From Xanthobacter agilis (GTDB taxonomy: Bacteria; Pseudomonadota; Alphaproteobacteria; Rhizobiales; Xanthobacteraceae), in NCBI RefSeq assembly GCF_021730435.1, contig NZ_JABWGX010000003.1, positions 183,072 to 247,071 of the forward strand: a stretch of DNA of 64,000 nt. Reading direction: 5' to 3'. Under the pieces are notes generated by a model, which worked only from the letters and a program-made list of their open reading frames with translations, had not been told where the DNA came from and searched no databases. The position numbers were made by a program, and so were the translations under genes. Within the stretch, counting starts at the first letter, position 1, and each line of letters starts with the position of its first letter. Below, one piece after another: positions 16,233-23,823 of the stretch.

Positions 16233-16267
16233 AAAAAGGGGCGCGCCCCGGAACACCGGAGCGCGCC
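16233..16267 (-). terminator. Terminator-like hairpin between dctP and dctQ
   Basis: On the minus strand GGCGCGCTCCGG and CCGGGGCGCGCC form a 12-bp stem around a TGTT loop, followed by CCTTTTT. It begins 17 bases after the dctP stop. It probably works as a partial terminator that keeps the binding protein in excess over the membrane subunits. Confidence 0.75.
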
Positions 16268-16283
16268 GCACGCGGCCGGGAGG

Positions 16284-17285
16284 TTATTGGCCGGCGGACG
16301 AGGTGGCCTTGAGCACCTGGTCGATGGTGTCCTGGCCGATGCGCGAAGACATTTCCGAATAGACCGGGTCCATCGCCTTGCGGAATGCAAGGGTTGCTTC
16401 CGGCGTCGGCTTGGAGAGCTGGATCTTGCCGGACTTTTTCATCGCCTCCAGCGCCTCGTCATTTTCGCTCTGGGCGATGGAATTGGCATAGACGGTTGCT
16501 TCCGCCATCGCCTTTTCAAGCTGCGCGCGGGTATCGGCGGGCAGACCGTCCCAGAACGCCTTGTTCACGATGACCGCATAGCCGATGTAACCGTGGTTGG
16601 TCTCCAGGCCGTATTTCTGCACTTCGTAGTGCTTCTGGGTATAGATGTTCGAGGGCGTGTTCTCGGAGCCGTCCACGACGCCGGTCTGCATGGCCTGGTA
16701 GACCTCGGAGAAGGCCATCACCTGCGGCAGGGCGCCGATGGCGCGGAACTGCGCTTCCAGCACCTTGGAGGACTGGATGCGCATCTTGAGGCCCTGGAAG
16801 TCCTTCGGCATCGCGATCGGCGTGTTGGCCGTCATGATCTTGAACCCGTTGTCCCAATAGGCGAGGCCCTTGATGCCCTTGGGCTCCAGCTTGGCGAGCA
16901 GCGCCTTGCCCACCGGCCCGTCGGTGACGCGGCGCAGGGCGGCCTTGTCGGGGAACACATAGGGCAGGTCGAACACCTCGAAGGCGCGCACGCCGAGCGG
17001 GCCGAACTTGGCGAGGGAGGGAGCCAGCATCTGGACGGCGCCGAGCTGGAGCGCCTCCATCTCTTCCTTGTCCTTGTAGATCTGGGAGTTGGGGTAGATC
17101 TCGACCTTGACCTTGCCGTTGCTATACTTTTCGGCCAGCTCCTTGAACTTCTCCGCGCCCTTGCCCTTGGGCGTGTCGGGCGTCGTGACATGGCTGAACT
17201 TGATGACCGTCTGCTGTGCCATGGCGACCGGCGCGGCAAGCAGGGCGGCGCCGAGCACGGCTGCGCCGATGAGCTTGATGTTCAT
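16284..17285 (-). CDS. dctP: TRAP transporter solute-binding protein DctP
   Basis: A 333-residue periplasmic binding protein of the DctP family. It has a signal peptide MNIKLIGAAVLGAALLAAPVAMAQ, then QTVIKFSHVTTPDTPKGKGAEKFKELAEKYS. The ligand-carboxylate Arg region LKMRIQSSKVLEAQFRAIGALPQ and the pattern AMQTGVVDGSENTPSNIY are both typical of C4-dicarboxylate binders. The ATG at 17285 has GGGGAGG eight bases upstream. The gene cluster around it suggests a branched C5 dicarboxylate such as itaconate as the ligand, but the family also binds many other acids. Confidence 0.93.
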   Translation of the reverse strand: MNIKLIGAAVLGAALLAAPVAMAQQTVIKFSHVTTPDTPKGKGAEKFKELAEKYSNGKVKVEIYPNSQIYKDKEEMEALQLGAVQMLAPSLAKFGPLGVRAFEVFDLPYVFPDKAALRRVTDGPVGKALLAKLEPKGIKGLAYWDNGFKIMTANTPIAMPKDFQGLKMRIQSSKVLEAQFRAIGALPQVMAFSEVYQAMQTGVVDGSENTPSNIYTQKHYEVQKYGLETNHGYIGYAVIVNKAFWDGLPADTRAQLEKAMAEATVYANSIAQSENDEALEAMKKSGKIQLSKPTPEATLAFRKAMDPVYSEMSSRIGQDTIDQVLKATSSAGQ

Positions 17286-17440
17286 CACACTTTCCTCCCC
17301 AATATTTTTGCAAGGGCGGCCGATCTGAAGTCTGCGCCGTCACCTTCCCATTTCGCACTTCTTGAAGCCTCTGGTGCGTTCCGATGCTGCATTATCCAGA
17401 AGCGGGCCAAGCACGCCAATAGAGAATGGACCTAGCGGAG

Positions 17441-17455
17441 ATAGAATCGGGTTAT
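17441..17455 (-). promoter_or_regulatory. LysR-type box (ATA-N9-TAT) upstream of dctP
   Basis: The sequence ATA-GAATCGGGT-TAT contains the classical T-N11-A LysR-regulator dyad. It lies about 155 bases upstream of dctP in the 242-base gap after ich. A second ATA-N9-TAT box occurs in the ccl/ict divergent region, which suggests that one regulator controls both. The AT-rich palindrome GCAATATTTGC follows at about 17472-17482. Confidence 0.5.
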
Positions 17456-17527
17456 AGCTTCGCGTGCGGTGCAGCAATATTTGCAGTGCAGCAGAGCGCC
17501 CGCGCCGCGGGTCCTCGCCGGTGGGTT

Positions 17528-18373
17528 CTATCCATGCGCCTGCGCAACCATCGCCTCCGGTCCTCCGGGGGCCGCGGTCCAGAGCTTGAGGGCGCCGGGA
17601 CCCGCCTCATCGGCATGGAGGAGAAGGGGGGCGGTGTCGAACACGGGCGACAGGCCCCGGAACGCGAAGCGGGCCGGTGGCCGGCCAAGGATCCGCGTGG
17701 CGAAGCGGTAGAGCAGCGTCGCCTGCAGCGGGCCATGGACGACAAGGCCGGGATAGCCCTCCTGCCGCGTCACATAGGGCTGGTCGTAATGGATGCGGTG
17801 GCCGTTGAAGGTCAGGGCCGAATAGCGGAACAGGAGCGCGGGCGAGGGATCAACCGCATCTTGGAACCGGCCCTGCGCCGCCGCCGGCGGGGTGGGGGCG
17901 CCGCCGCCCGGCGCGTCGAGGCCGCGATAGACGATGTCGTGCCGCTCGGTGAGGATGGCGCGCGCATCGGCGGTGATGGTGTGCAGCACGGTGACGAAGC
18001 AGAGGGTGCCGGTGCGCCCCTCCTTCACCGTGAGATTTTCCACCCGCGAGGTGCGGCGCATGGTGTCGCCCACCCTCAGTTCGTCCGTGAAGGTCAGCGC
18101 GCCACCCGCCCACATGCGGCGGGGCAGCGGCACCGGCGGCAGGAAGCCGCCCCGCGCCGGATGGCCATCGGGCCCGAGCGCCCGCGTCAAGGCCAGGGGC
18201 GGGGCGAGGCAGAGGTGGATGAAGCGCGGCGTCGCTTCGCCCTCAACCGGGGTGCCCGGCTCCTCGTCGAAGGTGGCGCGGAAGCGCTGTACCAGAGCCG
18301 CGGTGACGGCTTCCTCGGCGGTCTCCTCGCGGCCGATCCAGGTGCGCAGGTGGTCGATGTCGAGGGGGGTCAT
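17528..18373 (-). CDS. ich: Itaconyl-CoA hydratase-like protein (FAS1-like/MaoC dehydratase)
   Basis: A 281-residue HTD2/FAS1-like hot-dog hydratase. Family features are DIDHLRTWIGREE at the N-terminus, PRRMWAGGALTFTDELRVGDTMRRTSRVENLTVKEGRTGTL in the first domain, and FNGHRIHYDQPYVTRQEGYPGLVVHGPLQATLL in the second with its catalytic-type HYD. Such proteins act as mesaconyl-C4-CoA or itaconyl-CoA hydratases. Context favours the itaconate role: it lies with a CitE-like lyase, an acyl-CoA dehydrogenase, a family III CoA-transferase, a TRAP transporter and a LysR gene, as in the Pseudomonas aeruginosa itaconate locus. The start at 18373 has AGAGG upstream. Confidence 0.75.
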   Translation of the reverse strand: MTPLDIDHLRTWIGREETAEEAVTAALVQRFRATFDEEPGTPVEGEATPRFIHLCLAPPLALTRALGPDGHPARGGFLPPVPLPRRMWAGGALTFTDELRVGDTMRRTSRVENLTVKEGRTGTLCFVTVLHTITADARAILTERHDIVYRGLDAPGGGAPTPPAAAQGRFQDAVDPSPALLFRYSALTFNGHRIHYDQPYVTRQEGYPGLVVHGPLQATLLYRFATRILGRPPARFAFRGLSPVFDTAPLLLHADEAGPGALKLWTAAPGGPEAMVAQAHG

Positions 18374-18399
18374 GGGCGCGCCTCTGCGGAACGACAGTG

Positions 18400-19563
18400 T
18401 CAAAACGATCTGGGCAGGCCGAGCACATGCTCGGCCACGAAGCTCAGGATGAGGTTGGTGGAGATGGGCGCCACCTGATAGAGGCGGGTTTCTCGAAACT
18501 TGCGCTCCACGTCGTACTCGCAGGCGAAGCCGAAGCCACCGTGGAACTGGATGCAGGCATTGGCCGCTTCCCAGGAAGCCTTTGCGGCGAGGTATTTGGC
18601 CATGTTGGCCTGGGTGCCGCAGGCTTCGTGCGCATCATAGAGCCGGCACGCCTCAAACCGCATGAGATTGGCCGCCTCCACCTCGATGAAGGCCTCCGCG
18701 ATGGGGAATTGCACCCCCTGGTTCTGGCCGATGGGCCGGCCGAACACCACCCGCTCCCCCGCATAGGCGGTGACCTTGTCGATGAACCAATAGCCGTCGC
18801 CGATGCATTCCGCCGCGATCAGGGTCCGCTCGGCATTGAGCCCGGTCAGGATGTATTTGAAGCCCTGGCCTTCCTCGCCGATCAGATTTTCGGCCGGGAT
18901 CTCCAGATTATCGAAAAACAGCTCGTTGGTCTCGTGGTTCACCATGTTGAGGATGGGGCGCACGCTCATGCCACTTTTGATGGCGTCCCGGATGTCCACG
19001 ATGAAGATGGAAAGGCCTTCCGACTTTTTCTTCACCTGATCGAGGGGCGTGGTACGGGCCAGTAGAAACATGAGGTCCGAGTGTTGGACCCGGGAGATCC
19101 ACACCTTCTGCCCGTTGATGACATAGCGGTCGCCGGTCTTCACCGCTGTGGTCTTGATCCTGGTGGTGTCGGTGCCGGTGGTGGGCTCGGTGACGCCCAT
19201 GGACTGGAGGCGCAATTCGCCGGCGGCGATCTTCGGCAGGTATTTCCGCCGCTGTTCTTCCGAGCCGTGCCGCACCAGCGTGTTCATATTGTACATCTGG
19301 CCGTGGCAGGCACCGGAATTGCCGCCCGCGCGGTTGATCTCCTCCATGATGACGGAGGCTTCCGTGAGGCCGAGGCCCGATCCGCCATATTGTTCCGGGA
19401 TCAGCGCCGCCATCCAGCCGGCCTTGGTGAGGGCGTCCACGAAGGCTTCCGGGTAGGCGCGGGCCTCGTCGATGGCGCGGTGGTATTCGGCCGGAAAGTC
19501 CGCGCACAGGGCGCGCACCGCATCCCGGATATCCTGGAACTGGTCGCTGCCGATGGTCTTCAT
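18400..19563 (-). CDS. Acyl-CoA dehydrogenase
   Basis: A 387-residue FAD-dependent acyl-CoA dehydrogenase. The three-domain fold is recognisable by IPEQYGGSGLGLTEASVIMEEI, QSMGVTEPTTGTDTTRIKTTA (FAD/substrate loop), GQKVWISRVQHSDLMFLLART and the C-terminal IQFHGGFGFACEYDVERKFRETRLYQVAPISTNL. The E-R-x-x-R-x-x-x-x-x-x-x-I-S/T-N-L tail is that of the family. A homologous gene accompanies itaconate genes in other bacteria, where its substrate is not settled; methylsuccinyl-CoA or a related C5 ester is a reasonable guess. It sits between ccl (41 bases upstream) and ich (26 bases downstream). Confidence 0.9.
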   Translation of the reverse strand: MKTIGSDQFQDIRDAVRALCADFPAEYHRAIDEARAYPEAFVDALTKAGWMAALIPEQYGGSGLGLTEASVIMEEINRAGGNSGACHGQMYNMNTLVRHGSEEQRRKYLPKIAAGELRLQSMGVTEPTTGTDTTRIKTTAVKTGDRYVINGQKVWISRVQHSDLMFLLARTTPLDQVKKKSEGLSIFIVDIRDAIKSGMSVRPILNMVNHETNELFFDNLEIPAENLIGEEGQGFKYILTGLNAERTLIAAECIGDGYWFIDKVTAYAGERVVFGRPIGQNQGVQFPIAEAFIEVEAANLMRFEACRLYDAHEACGTQANMAKYLAAKASWEAANACIQFHGGFGFACEYDVERKFRETRLYQVAPISTNLILSFVAEHVLGLPRSF

Positions 19564-19604
19564 GGGGCTTGATCCTCGGGTCTGCTTCGGTCGGCCCTGA
19601 GCGC

Positions 19605-20429
19605 TCAGGCGCGGGCGAGGATGCGCTCGGCGCGCAGGCGCACCGGGGCATCCACCATGGTTCCGTTCACGCTCACCACCGCGCCGCCGGCGGTGAGGGC
19701 TCCGACGATCTGCCGCGCCCAGGCGATTTCCTCGGGCGAGGGGGCGAACCCGGCCATCACCGGCGCGATCTGGCCGGGGTGGATCACGAGCTTGCCGGCA
19801 AAGCCCAGTTCCACCGCATGCGCCGCATCGTCTTGTGCAAGGGCCGGGTCGGTCAGCGCGGTGGTCACGCCGTCCATGGGCCCCTCGCGGCCGGCGAGGC
19901 GGGCGGCGAGCACCAGTTCCGCGCGGGCCGCGAGCAACGCCTGCCGGGTGTGGGCGCAGCCGAGGTCGGCCGCGAAATCGATGGAGCCGAAGGCGAGCCG
20001 CGCCACCTGCGGCAGCGCCGCGATGGCGCGCGCCTGGCCGAGGCCCCGCGCGCTTTCGATGAGGGGCACGAGGGACGTTTCGCCGAGCCGCGCGGCGACC
20101 CGCGCCACGTCTGCCGCGTGCTCGGCCTTGGCCAGCATCACGCCGGCGAGGGGCAGGCGGCGGGCGAGGTCGATGTCATCCGCGTGCCACGGCGTTTCCA
20201 CCCCGTTGATGCGCAGCAGCAGGGGCACGCCTGTCGGCAGGGCGGCGGTGGCCACGGCGGAGCGAGCCGCGTCCTTTTCCGCCTGCGCCACGGCGTCCTC
20301 GAGGTCGATGATGACGGCGTCCGCGCCGGCGGCGGCGGCCTTCGCGAACCGTTCGGGCCGCGTCGCCGGGACGAACAGGGCGACGAGCCGTCCCCTCCGG
20401 AGCGGGGTGGGGTGAGGCGGAACGGTCAT
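19605..20429 (-). CDS. ccl: Citramalyl-CoA lyase-like protein (CitE family)
   Basis: A 274-residue HpcH/HpaI aldolase with LFVPATRPERFAKAAAAGADAVIIDLEDAVA, LLRINGVETPWHADD, SLVPLIESARGL (metal-binding Glu), RLAFGSIDFAADLG and KLVIHPGQI. Citramalyl-CoA lyase cleaves citramalyl-CoA to acetyl-CoA and pyruvate, the last step of itaconate breakdown. The assignment over other CoA-ester lyases rests on the neighbours. It is only distantly similar to the other CitE-like gene at 6554-7432. GGAGGG precedes the ATG. It is the first gene of the leftward block that continues with acd and ich. Confidence 0.75.
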   Translation of the reverse strand: MTVPPHPTPLRRGRLVALFVPATRPERFAKAAAAGADAVIIDLEDAVAQAEKDAARSAVATAALPTGVPLLLRINGVETPWHADDIDLARRLPLAGVMLAKAEHAADVARVAARLGETSLVPLIESARGLGQARAIAALPQVARLAFGSIDFAADLGCAHTRQALLAARAELVLAARLAGREGPMDGVTTALTDPALAQDDAAHAVELGFAGKLVIHPGQIAPVMAGFAPSPEEIAWARQIVGALTAGGAVVSVNGTMVDAPVRLRAERILARA

Positions 20430-20617
20430 GGTCTGACACCCTCCGGTGAGGCGCTCGAAACGCTGGCGAACACGTGCGGGACCTGAACGCTTGCGGGATG
20501 GGAAAAATTGCAGCCCGTGAACAGATGCCGGAAATACAGCGCAGAGCGAAATAGGGATTTGCGCTGGCCTTTAGATGCCGCGCCTATAGCCGCCCAAACG
20601 GCGTTATCCGGGTGGGC

Positions 20618-20634
20618 CATAACATTGCGCTATG
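20618..20634. promoter_or_regulatory. LysR-type box in the ccl/ict divergent region
   Basis: CATA-ACATTGCGC-TATG is a dyad that contains the ATA-N9-TAT (T-N11-A) core of LysR-type operators. It is about 190 bases from each flanking start codon, a normal position for a divergent LysR target. The LysR gene at 22755 is the obvious candidate regulator. Confidence 0.55.
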
Positions 20635-20751
20635 CCACCTAGGCTTCAGTTATATTTGTATTTCCCGCGGACCACGGCGACCTTGCGCGGGAATGGGGCC
20701 TTCGGTCCGGCCATTCCGGCCGGTGCGGCGCGTGAGCGTATCCACTTGGCT

Positions 20752-20766
20752 CCGGTCAAAGACCGG
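20752..20766 (+). repeat. Short hairpin motif, copy 1
   Basis: CCGGTC-AAA-GACCGG followed by GGCCGATG. A second copy at 34167-34181 keeps the stem but with a compensating base-pair change. It lies 56 bases upstream of the ict start and may be in its leader RNA. Confidence 0.4.
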
Positions 20767-20821
20767 GGCCGATGGTGCAGGGCCTCGTCCCCCCGTCACA
20801 CGGCAGCTCCTCGGTGTTTCG

Positions 20822-21958
20822 ATGCTTCGTGATCTCGAAGGACTTCTTGTCGTCTCGGTCGAGCAGGCCGTGGCGGCGCCCTATGTTTCCGGTCGGCTGG
20901 CCGATGCCGGCGCCCGCGTCATCAAGGTGGAGCGCCCGGAGGGCGATTTCGCCCGCAATTACGATGCCTTGGTGCATGGCGAGAGCGCCTATTTCGTCTG
21001 GCTCAACCGGGGCAAGCAATCCATCTGCCTCGATCTGAAGGTGCCCGCCGATGCCGCGGTGCTCGCCGCCATGATCGCGCGGGCGGACGTGTTCATCCAG
21101 AACCTGGCGCCGGGCGTCATCGATCGCCTCGGCTTTCCGCCCGACGATCTGCGGGCGCGGAATCCGCGCCTCATCACCTGCTCCATTTCCGGTTATGGGG
21201 AGGAGGGCCCCTACCGCGACCTGAAGGCCTATGACCTCCTGGTGCAGGCGGAAAGCGGCCTGTCGTCCATCACCGGCAACGGGGCGGGCCTGTCGCGGGT
21301 GGGGGTGTCGGTGTGCGACATCGCGGCCGGCATGACCGCCTATCAGGCGGTGCTCCAGGCCCTCATCGGCCGGGCGCGGACGGGGGTGGGGCGGCACATC
21401 TCGGTGTCGCTCTATCATGCGCTGGCGGACTGGATGAACGTGCCGTTCCTGCAATACGCCTATGGCGGCAAGATTCCGGAGCGGGCCGGCCTCAGCCATC
21501 CCACCATCGCGCCCTATGGGGCCTATACCTGCGCCGATGGCAAGTCGGTGCTGTTCTCGGTCCAGAACGAGCGGGAATGGGTGAATTTCTGTGCCGGGGT
21601 GATGGGCGCGCCCGCGCTCGCCGCCGACGCGCGCTTCACCAGCAACAGCCTGCGGGTCGCGAACCGCCCGGCGCTGGAAGAGCGGGTGCGCGAGGCCTTC
21701 GCGGCCCACCCGCGCGAGGAGATGGTGGCGCGGCTGGAGGCGGCGCGCATCGCCTATGGCCGCGTGAGCACCATGGAAGACCTCACCGCCCACCCGCAAA
21801 ACCGCTATGTGGAGGTGGACACCCCCACCGGGCCGGTGCGGTGCCTGGCGCCGGGGGCGGTGTTCGACCGCGCCGTGCCGCAGTTCGGGCCGGTGCCGGC
21901 CCTTGGGGCACAGAGCGAGGACCTGCGCCGGGAGTTTTCCCCGCAGGTGAACGGGTGA
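20822..21958 (+). CDS. ict: Family III CoA-transferase (probable itaconate CoA-transferase)
   Basis: A 378-residue CaiB/BaiF-type CoA-transferase. Landmarks are VEQAVAAPYVSGRLADAGARVIKVERPEGDFAR at the N-terminus, NRGKQSICLDLK, the catalytic Asp in RVGVSVCDIAAGMTAYQAVLQAL, and the closing-domain segment HPTIAPYGAYTCADGK. Such enzymes move CoA between acids through an aspartyl-CoA intermediate; here succinyl-CoA to itaconate is inferred from the ich/ccl context. The ATG at 20822 starts at the conserved domain but has no clear ribosome site. The open frame extends to 20612 with unconserved sequence. The methyltransferase gene follows 13 bases later. Confidence 0.8.
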   Translation: MLRDLEGLLVVSVEQAVAAPYVSGRLADAGARVIKVERPEGDFARNYDALVHGESAYFVWLNRGKQSICLDLKVPADAAVLAAMIARADVFIQNLAPGVIDRLGFPPDDLRARNPRLITCSISGYGEEGPYRDLKAYDLLVQAESGLSSITGNGAGLSRVGVSVCDIAAGMTAYQAVLQALIGRARTGVGRHISVSLYHALADWMNVPFLQYAYGGKIPERAGLSHPTIAPYGAYTCADGKSVLFSVQNEREWVNFCAGVMGAPALAADARFTSNSLRVANRPALEERVREAFAAHPREEMVARLEAARIAYGRVSTMEDLTAHPQNRYVEVDTPTGPVRCLAPGAVFDRAVPQFGPVPALGAQSEDLRREFSPQVNG

Positions 21959-21971
21959 CGGGAGGACCTTG

Positions 21972-22691
21972 ATGCAGCAGGCAGGGCAGAAGGGCGCGGG
22001 CGCGCCACGGGTGGCGGGCAGCCCGCTGGCGGTGATCGAGGCCTGGCTGGCGCCGGTCGAGGGGCGCCGGCTGCTGGATGTGGGCTGCGGGCGTGGGGCC
22101 CTGGCGCGGCACCTGGTGGCGCGCGGCGCGCGGGTGTGCGGCGTGGATCCCTTGGGCGCGGCGGTGGCCGAGGCGCGCGCAGGGGTGCCGGAGGCGGAGT
22201 TTCTGGAGACCGGCGCCGAGGCGCTGCCGTTTGCCGCGGGCAGTTTCGATGGGGCGGTGCTGCTCAACAGCCTGCATCATGTGCCGCTGCCGCTCATGGC
22301 CGCCGCCCTCGACGCGGTGCTGCGGGTGAGCGCCGGGCCGGTGCTGGTCATCGAGCCGCTGGCGGAAGGCCCCTTCTTCGAGGCCATGCGGCCGGTGGAG
22401 GACGAGACGGACCTGCGCGCCGCCGCCCAGGCCGCCATCGCCCGCCATGTGTCCGAGGGGCGGGCCGCCATCGTGCGGGAGCACACGTTCGATGATGTCC
22501 GCCGGTTCCCGGACGTGGACGCCTTTCTGGCGAAGATCGTCGGCGTGGATCCCGGCCGCGCGGCGGCGGCGGCGCGCCTGCGCGGCGCGGTCGAAGCCCG
22601 CATGGCGCAATGGGGCACGCGCGACGGCGACGGCATCCGGCTGGACCAGCCCCACCGCGCCGTGCTGCTCTGCCGGCCCGCAGGATTATAA
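21972..22691 (+). CDS. Class I SAM-dependent methyltransferase
   Basis: A 239-residue Rossmann-fold methyltransferase. Motif I is LLDVGCGRGALARHL, motif II has the acidic VCGVDPLG, and the motif-IV-like block is SFDGAVLLNSLHHVPLPLM. The C-terminal part is poorly conserved, so the acceptor cannot be named. It is tightly linked to ict (13-base gap, GGAGG six bases before the ATG) and followed 63 bases later by the LysR gene, so it should be co-expressed with CoA-transferase. A TTG three bases earlier is a possible alternative start. A methyltransferase is not part of the itaconate pathway as I know it. Confidence 0.82.
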   Translation: MQQAGQKGAGAPRVAGSPLAVIEAWLAPVEGRRLLDVGCGRGALARHLVARGARVCGVDPLGAAVAEARAGVPEAEFLETGAEALPFAAGSFDGAVLLNSLHHVPLPLMAAALDAVLRVSAGPVLVIEPLAEGPFFEAMRPVEDETDLRAAAQAAIARHVSEGRAAIVREHTFDDVRRFPDVDAFLAKIVGVDPGRAAAAARLRGAVEARMAQWGTRDGDGIRLDQPHRAVLLCRPAGL

Positions 22692-22754
22692 TTTTTCGCC
22701 TCGTGCCGGTGCGCTCCTATAAGCTCCGCGTCTAACCAAAGACGGGGAAACGCC

Positions 22755-23732
22755 ATGGACCTGCGCCAGCTGCGCTATTTCGTGACCATTGTGGAGGTGG
22801 GTTCGTTCTCGAAGGCGGCCCATCGCCTGTGCGTCGCGCAGCCGGCATTGAGCCAGCATGTGCGCAACATGGAACTGGACCTGGGGGTGGAATTGCTGTT
22901 CCGCAGCCCCCAGGGCGTGCGCCCCACCGAGGCGGGGGAAACCCTGGTGCGCCACGCGCGGCTCATCCTCACCCAGGTGGAGGTGGCGCAGGAGGCGGTG
23001 CGGCGCGGCCAGAGCGAGCCCGAGGGCGAGGTGCGCTTCGGCCTGCCCGGCACCGTCAGCGAGATGCTGTGCGTGCCGCTGCTGAGCGAGGCGCGCCGGC
23101 GCTACCCCAAGATCAAGCTGCGGGTCGCCGAGGCCATGAGCGGCTTCGTGCTCGACTGGCTACGCGAGGGCAAGATCGATCTCGGGGTGCTCTATCGCTC
23201 GGTGTCGGAGCGCACGCTCCAGGCCCGGCGGGTGCTGTCCGAGGAATTGTGCCTGCTGGGGCCGGCGGCCTCCTCGGATCTGCCGCCCCTGCCCGACGGC
23301 CCGGTGTCGTTCGCGGCGATGGGCGACCTGCCGCTGATCCTGCCCAGCACCGGCCACGGCCTGCGCGAACTGGTGGAGGAGCGGGCGCTGGCCGAGAGCG
23401 TTCATCTCAGCACGGTGATCGATATCGACACCTATGGCCAGATCAAGCTGCTGGTGGCGGGCGGGCTCGGCTATTCCGTGCTGCCGCGCACCGCGCTTCG
23501 GGCTGAGGTGGCCAACGGCGTGCTGCGCACCTGGCCGATGGGCCGCCCGGTGCTGTCCCGCAATCTTTATCTCGTGCGCCCGTCGGATCGGCCGCTTTCC
23601 AACGCGGTGCGGGCGATCGAGGAACTGGCCCACACCACGCTCGTGAAGCTGGTGCGCGAGGGCGCCTGGCCGGCGGTCCTGGCCGAGGACGAGCCCGACA
23701 CCGCCGCCCTCATGGCGTGGGCGGCGCGCTGA
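22755..23732 (+). CDS. LysR-family transcriptional regulator of the itaconate-type locus
   Basis: A 325-residue LysR protein. The N-terminal winged HTH is MDLRQLRYFVTIVEVGSFSKAAHRLCVAQPALSQHVRNME, followed by the linker helix and a periplasmic-binding-protein-like effector domain (about 95-300). The R-Q-L-R-Y-F and A-Q-P-A-L-S-Q-H start resembles the Nac/Cbl-like branch. It is the last gene of the ict-methyltransferase-lysR group and probably reads the ATA-N9-TAT boxes in the ccl/ict and dctP promoters. A LysR gene holds the corresponding place in the Pseudomonas itaconate cluster. Confidence 0.88.
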   Translation: MDLRQLRYFVTIVEVGSFSKAAHRLCVAQPALSQHVRNMELDLGVELLFRSPQGVRPTEAGETLVRHARLILTQVEVAQEAVRRGQSEPEGEVRFGLPGTVSEMLCVPLLSEARRRYPKIKLRVAEAMSGFVLDWLREGKIDLGVLYRSVSERTLQARRVLSEELCLLGPAASSDLPPLPDGPVSFAAMGDLPLILPSTGHGLRELVEERALAESVHLSTVIDIDTYGQIKLLVAGGLGYSVLPRTALRAEVANGVLRTWPMGRPVLSRNLYLVRPSDRPLSNAVRAIEELAHTTLVKLVREGAWPAVLAEDEPDTAALMAWAAR

Positions 23733-23823
23733 GCGCGCCGCCATTCGGTCGCAACGCCGTTGCGGGTCGCGCCCGGCGATGCTGTAACGGAGAGCGCCGG
23801 CGTCTTCCGGCGGGGAGGGGCAT

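Larger units (their letters stand above)
20430..20821. other. Divergent control region between ccl and ict
   Basis: A gap of about 390 bases holding the promoters of the leftward (ccl-acd-ich) and rightward (ict) blocks. It contains a LysR-type box (20618-20634, separate entry), the hairpin GCCG-CCCAAA-CGGC at 20589-20602 next to it, a TATAGG hexamer read leftward (20588-20583) and an AT-rich stretch near 20648-20662. A 15-base hairpin at 20752-20766 recurs elsewhere in the window. No credible gene is present. Confidence 0.55.
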
